A stretch of 64,000 bases of DNA from Parabacteroides sp900760525 (GTDB taxonomy: Bacteria > Bacteroidota > Bacteroidia > Bacteroidales > Tannerellaceae). The notes below the pieces were generated by a model. It saw nothing but the letters and a program-made list of their open reading frames with translations. It did no database searches and was not told where the DNA came from. A program made the translations under genes and the position numbers. Positions within the stretch are counted from its first letter, which is position 1, and the number at the start of each line of letters is the position of its first letter. The stretch spans positions 186,001-250,000 of the forward strand of contig NZ_CP187555.1 in the NCBI RefSeq assembly GCF_049860805.1, written 5' to 3'. Shown one piece after another: positions 61,504-64,000 of the stretch.

Positions 61504-62184
61504 ATGAATATGAAGATTGTATCTAATATTTTTTCGATAATTTTACTACTGGTATTGTTTTCCGGTTGTGGAAAAGATAATTTTGATGCGCCGGAATCCA
61601 AGCTGGTCGGTAGAGTTACCTATCAGGGACAGGCTTTGAACGTGCGTGGTACCGGCGAAGCTGTCCAGTTGCAATTATATCAGGACGGTTATGAAAAGAA
61701 TGATCCGATTTCTGTCTTTGTGGGACAGGATGGCACTTTTTCCGCTCTTTTGTTTGATGGTGAATATCGTTTGACGACAAGAGACGGGAACGGACCGTGG
61801 GTAAATAGTCATGAGTCCGTAACCGTACATCTGAATGGACATACGGAAGTGAATTTGGAAGTCACTCCGTATTTTACGATTTCAAACGAACAATTGTCCG
61901 TTGCTGGATCGGTAATGAATGCTTCATTTACGATTAACCAGATCGTACCGGAAGCAAAGATCAGCCGGGTGATGTTATTGTTGAGCAAGACGCAGTTTGC
62001 GGATGATGTGAACAACCTGTTCCGTCAGGATTTCTCGGATGTCACTCCTGGTAGCATGAACTTGTCTGCCAATATTGGCGGTAATACCGAGATCGCAAAG
62101 GCGAAAGCCCTTTATGCCCGTGTCGGTGTTTTGGCTAATGGCGCGGATCAGGCGATCTACTCGCCGGTGGTTCGATTGAAGTGA
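61504..62184 (+). CDS. DUF3823 domain lipoprotein
   Basis: 226 residues, lipobox LFSGC (Cys near 22). The N-terminal part (about 30-120) is a carboxypeptidase-regulatory-like beta sandwich (SKLVGRVTYQGQALNVRGTGEAVQLQLYQDG, DGTFSALLFDGEYRLTTRDGNGPWV). A second beta domain with FTINQIVPEAKISRVMLLLSKTQFADDVN completes the DUF3823 fold as I know it. Typically found directly after susD and thought to be a surface ligand-binding protein, not experimentally defined to my knowledge. 10 bp after susD; a terminator follows. Confidence 0.87.
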   Translation: MNMKIVSNIFSIILLLVLFSGCGKDNFDAPESKLVGRVTYQGQALNVRGTGEAVQLQLYQDGYEKNDPISVFVGQDGTFSALLFDGEYRLTTRDGNGPWVNSHESVTVHLNGHTEVNLEVTPYFTISNEQLSVAGSVMNASFTINQIVPEAKISRVMLLLSKTQFADDVNNLFRQDFSDVTPGSMNLSANIGGNTEIAKAKALYARVGVLANGADQAIYSPVVRLK

Positions 62185-62193
62185 TAAGGTTGT

Positions 62194-62237
62194 AGCCGGG
62201 TAGGACGATTGAGATACGTTGTCCTATCCGGCTTTAT
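62194..62237 (+). terminator. Intrinsic terminator after the DUF3823 gene
   Basis: AGCCGGGTAGGAC (from 62194) pairs with GTCCTATCCGGCT (to 62233), with one G-U wobble, followed by TTATGT. It closes the susC-susD-DUF3823 unit. Confidence 0.75.
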
Positions 62238-62320
62238 GTATCAAGCTGATTTCATGCGGTTTTGATTGATATTTGAAGATAAATGATTGATAATTGAAAA
62301 TGTGATAGAAGGCGAAAGAA

Positions 62321-62328
62321 TATCTTTG
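62321..62328 (+). promoter_or_regulatory. -7 box (TATCTTTG) for the glutaminase-like gene
   Basis: Match to TAnnTTTG, 54 bp before the ATG at 62383 and beyond the preceding terminator. The -33 region has no good TTTG, so confidence is limited. Confidence 0.45.
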
Positions 62329-62382
62329 CACATGATTTTTTATCAAGTCAGTTTGTGTTTAATTATATATATATTATTAGAG

Positions 62383-64000
62383 ATGAAGAAGGCCTTTCTG
62401 ATACTATTGATTTGTTGCCAAGGGATATTGCTGAACGTATCCTGCGGTTTTGGGAGTTTGTTTGAGCCGGATAAAAGGAACGCATTACGCGCTCCTTCTT
62501 ATCCGCTTATTTCTGTCGATCCTTATACTAGTGTTTGGTCGTTTGCCGATGAATTGAATACAGATGCAACCCGCCATTGGACCGGCAAAGAGCAGGCCTT
62601 GTTGGGGGTAGTGGATGTGGATGGAGTTTCTTATCGTTTCATGGGAAAGGAAACACCGGAAGAGGGGACATCGGTTCGTTTTGCAACTGCCGCCCGGCAG
62701 TTGTCCGTAAATATCCTTCCTACGCAAACTTATTATACATTTGAGTGTGGTCCGGTTTTGCTCGATGTCGTTTTTACGGCTCCGTTATTGCTGGATGATT
62801 TGGACCGTATGTCCATGCCGGTCAATTATATATCGTGGCAGGTCCGTTCGGCGGATCAAAAGGAGCATGAGGTGCGGGTGAGTGTCGAGGCCTTTTCTTC
62901 TTTGGCAGTCAATACGGAGGACCAGGCGGTTGTGGTTGGCAGGGAGGTGGAAAACGGAATCTCTTATTTGAAGGTGGGAACGGAAGAACAAGCTGTTTTG
63001 CTACGCAAAGGAGATGATGTCCGCATCGACTGGGGTTACTTTTATTTGGCGGCACAAGTGGAAAAAGAGACGCTAATGGAGGTCGGCGATCGGAAACAAC
63101 TTGTCTACAGCCATACGCTGGAGGTTGTGCCTTCTTCTCCGAAGGCCGGTTTCTTGATGGTGGGGTATGACGATTTGTATGCCATCCAGTATTTTAAGGA
63201 TAACCGGATGGCGTATTGGAAACATAACGGGAAGAAAACTATCCGGCAGGCCTTTGAAGAGTCGGCCAAAGAATATCGCTCGCTTATGAAGCGTTGTCGG
63301 GATTTCGATAATCATTTGATGGAAGATGCAGAGCAGGCAGGTGGAAAAAAATATGCAGATTTGTGTGCTTTGGCTTATCGGCAGGCAGTGGCGGCACATA
63401 AGTTGGTGGAAGACAAAGAAGGAAATCTGTTGTTCCTTTCTAAGGAGAATTTCAGCAATGGTTCGATTGGTACGGTCGATGTGACGTATCCGTCCGCCCC
63501 TTTGTTCTTGCTTTATAATCCGGATTTGTTGAAAGGAATGTTGAATCCGATTTTTTATTACAGCGAAAGCGGACAGTGGAACAAGCCTTTTGCTGCCCAT
63601 GATGTCGGGACTTATCCGCATGCCAACGGGCAGACTTATCCTTATGATATGCCGGTGGAAGAGTGTGGCAATATGTTGATTCTGACGACTGCGATTGCTT
63701 TACGTGAAGGAAATGCAGAGTATGCCCGCAAACACTGGGAAACATTGGGGATTTGGGCCGATTATCTGTTGAAAGAGGGGCTTGATCCGGACAATCAATT
63801 GTGTACGGATGATTTCGCCGGACATCTTGCCCGTAATGCCAACCTTTCGGTCAAGGCGATCATGGGGATTGCCGGGTATGGAAAACTTGCCGAGATGTTG
63901 GGAGACGATGAACAAGCCGTCCGATATCTCTCGGCTGCCCGCGAGATGGCGGAAACATGGGAACGGATGGCTGACGATGGAGATCATTTCCGGTTGACAT
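62383..64000 (+). CDS. Glutaminase-like protein (DUF4964/DUF5127/DUF4965), 3' end outside window
   Basis: The frame is open from the ATG at 62383 to the window edge, 539 codons so far. It opens MKKAFLILLICCQGILLNVSCG, a signal peptide with lipobox NVSC. The order fits the GtaA-like family: a DUF4964-like start (RAPSYPLISVDPYTSVWSFADELNTDATRHWTGKEQAL), a DUF5127-like beta domain (about 95-290) and a DUF4965 helical region (FSNGSIGTVDVTYPSAPLFLLYNPDLLKG, AAHDVGTYPHANGQTYPYDMPVEECGNMLILTTA). These proteins are annotated from fungal glutaminase A, but in Bacteroidales they are more likely glycosidases of an alpha/alpha-barrel type. Expected full length ~830 residues, so about 290 are missing. Confidence 0.9.
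   Translation, partial: MKKAFLILLICCQGILLNVSCGFGSLFEPDKRNALRAPSYPLISVDPYTSVWSFADELNTDATRHWTGKEQALLGVVDVDGVSYRFMGKETPEEGTSVRFATAARQLSVNILPTQTYYTFECGPVLLDVVFTAPLLLDDLDRMSMPVNYISWQVRSADQKEHEVRVSVEAFSSLAVNTEDQAVVVGREVENGISYLKVGTEEQAVLLRKGDDVRIDWGYFYLAAQVEKETLMEVGDRKQLVYSHTLEVVPSSPKAGFLMVGYDDLYAIQYFKDNRMAYWKHNGKKTIRQAFEESAKEYRSLMKRCRDFDNHLMEDAEQAGGKKYADLCALAYRQAVAAHKLVEDKEGNLLFLSKENFSNGSIGTVDVTYPSAPLFLLYNPDLLKGMLNPIFYYSESGQWNKPFAAHDVGTYPHANGQTYPYDMPVEECGNMLILTTAIALREGNAEYARKHWETLGIWADYLLKEGLDPDNQLCTDDFAGHLARNANLSVKAIMGIAGYGKLAEMLGDDEQAVRYLSAAREMAETWERMADDGDHFRLT

Noticed and set aside
1..64000. CRISPR arrays, tRNA and rRNA genes
   Set aside because: No regularly spaced direct repeats and no tRNA-like or rRNA-like segments were seen on reading both strands. 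A covariance search was not possible here.

Overview
The window is a chromosomal segment from a member of the Bacteroidales, most likely Parabacteroides or a close relative. Evidence: three SusC/SusD pairs, a hybrid two-component regulator, FecR anti-sigma factors with ECF sigma factors, many lipoboxes, and upstream boxes matching the Bacteroidetes -7 consensus TAnnTTTG. The genus is inferred from general resemblance only. I saw no rRNA, tRNA or CRISPR array.

Layout. 1-5.5 kb: end of an MFS transporter, a two-component pair (minus strand), a divergent outer-membrane beta-barrel gene and a MATE exporter. The kinase and barrel genes abut at what looks like a deletion junction. 5.5-6.1 kb: a REP-associated tyrosine transposase with two REP-like hairpins, one inside its own reading frame. 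6.1-9.9 kb: an etfB-etfA-acyl-CoA dehydrogenase operon (minus). 10-20 kb: a DUF4861 protein, a complete IS66 element (8-bp target duplication GGCTAAGA), then a more AT-rich susC-susD pair and a hypothetical exported protein. 20-26 kb, minus strand: a decayed peptide-transporter pseudogene, gcvP, a metallo-beta-lactamase-fold hydrolase, rsmG and a DUF3298 lipoprotein.

26-50 kb: two identical 1314-bp IS110-family copies in inverted orientation bracket about 21 kb. Between them lie an apbE / Tat-type Gfo-Idh-MocA oxidoreductase / small membrane protein operon (plus), a DUF1680 glycoside hydrolase, a degenerate toxin-antitoxin remnant under a perfect 17-bp inverted repeat, and a polysaccharide utilization locus on the minus strand (FecR, SusC, SusD, MGH1-like hydrolase, GH127, DUF1680 hydrolase, hybrid two-component regulator). 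The three DUF1680 proteins keep the E-x-C and C-C zinc/catalytic motifs of beta-L-arabinofuranosidases, so arabinose-decorated plant glycan is the likely substrate. The right-hand IS110 copy separates FecR from the ECF sigma gene that presumably controlled it.

50-64 kb: a second, divergently transcribed ECF system on the plus strand: sigma factor, polytopic DUF6057 protein, lipoprotein with a CxxCH heme motif and TolB-like propeller, FecR, SusC (STN domain), SusD, DUF3823 lipoprotein, and a DUF4965-type glutaminase-like protein cut by the window end. The same two-part motif, TTTAGGGG-N14-CGAGTCT, lies upstream of DUF6057 and upstream of FecR, suggesting two promoters for one sigma factor.

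Best candidates for something undescribed: the DUF6057 / heme-lipoprotein pair wired into an ECF-FecR-Sus circuit, and the inverted IS110 pair with a candidate guide RNA whose internal sequence is complementary to both element ends.
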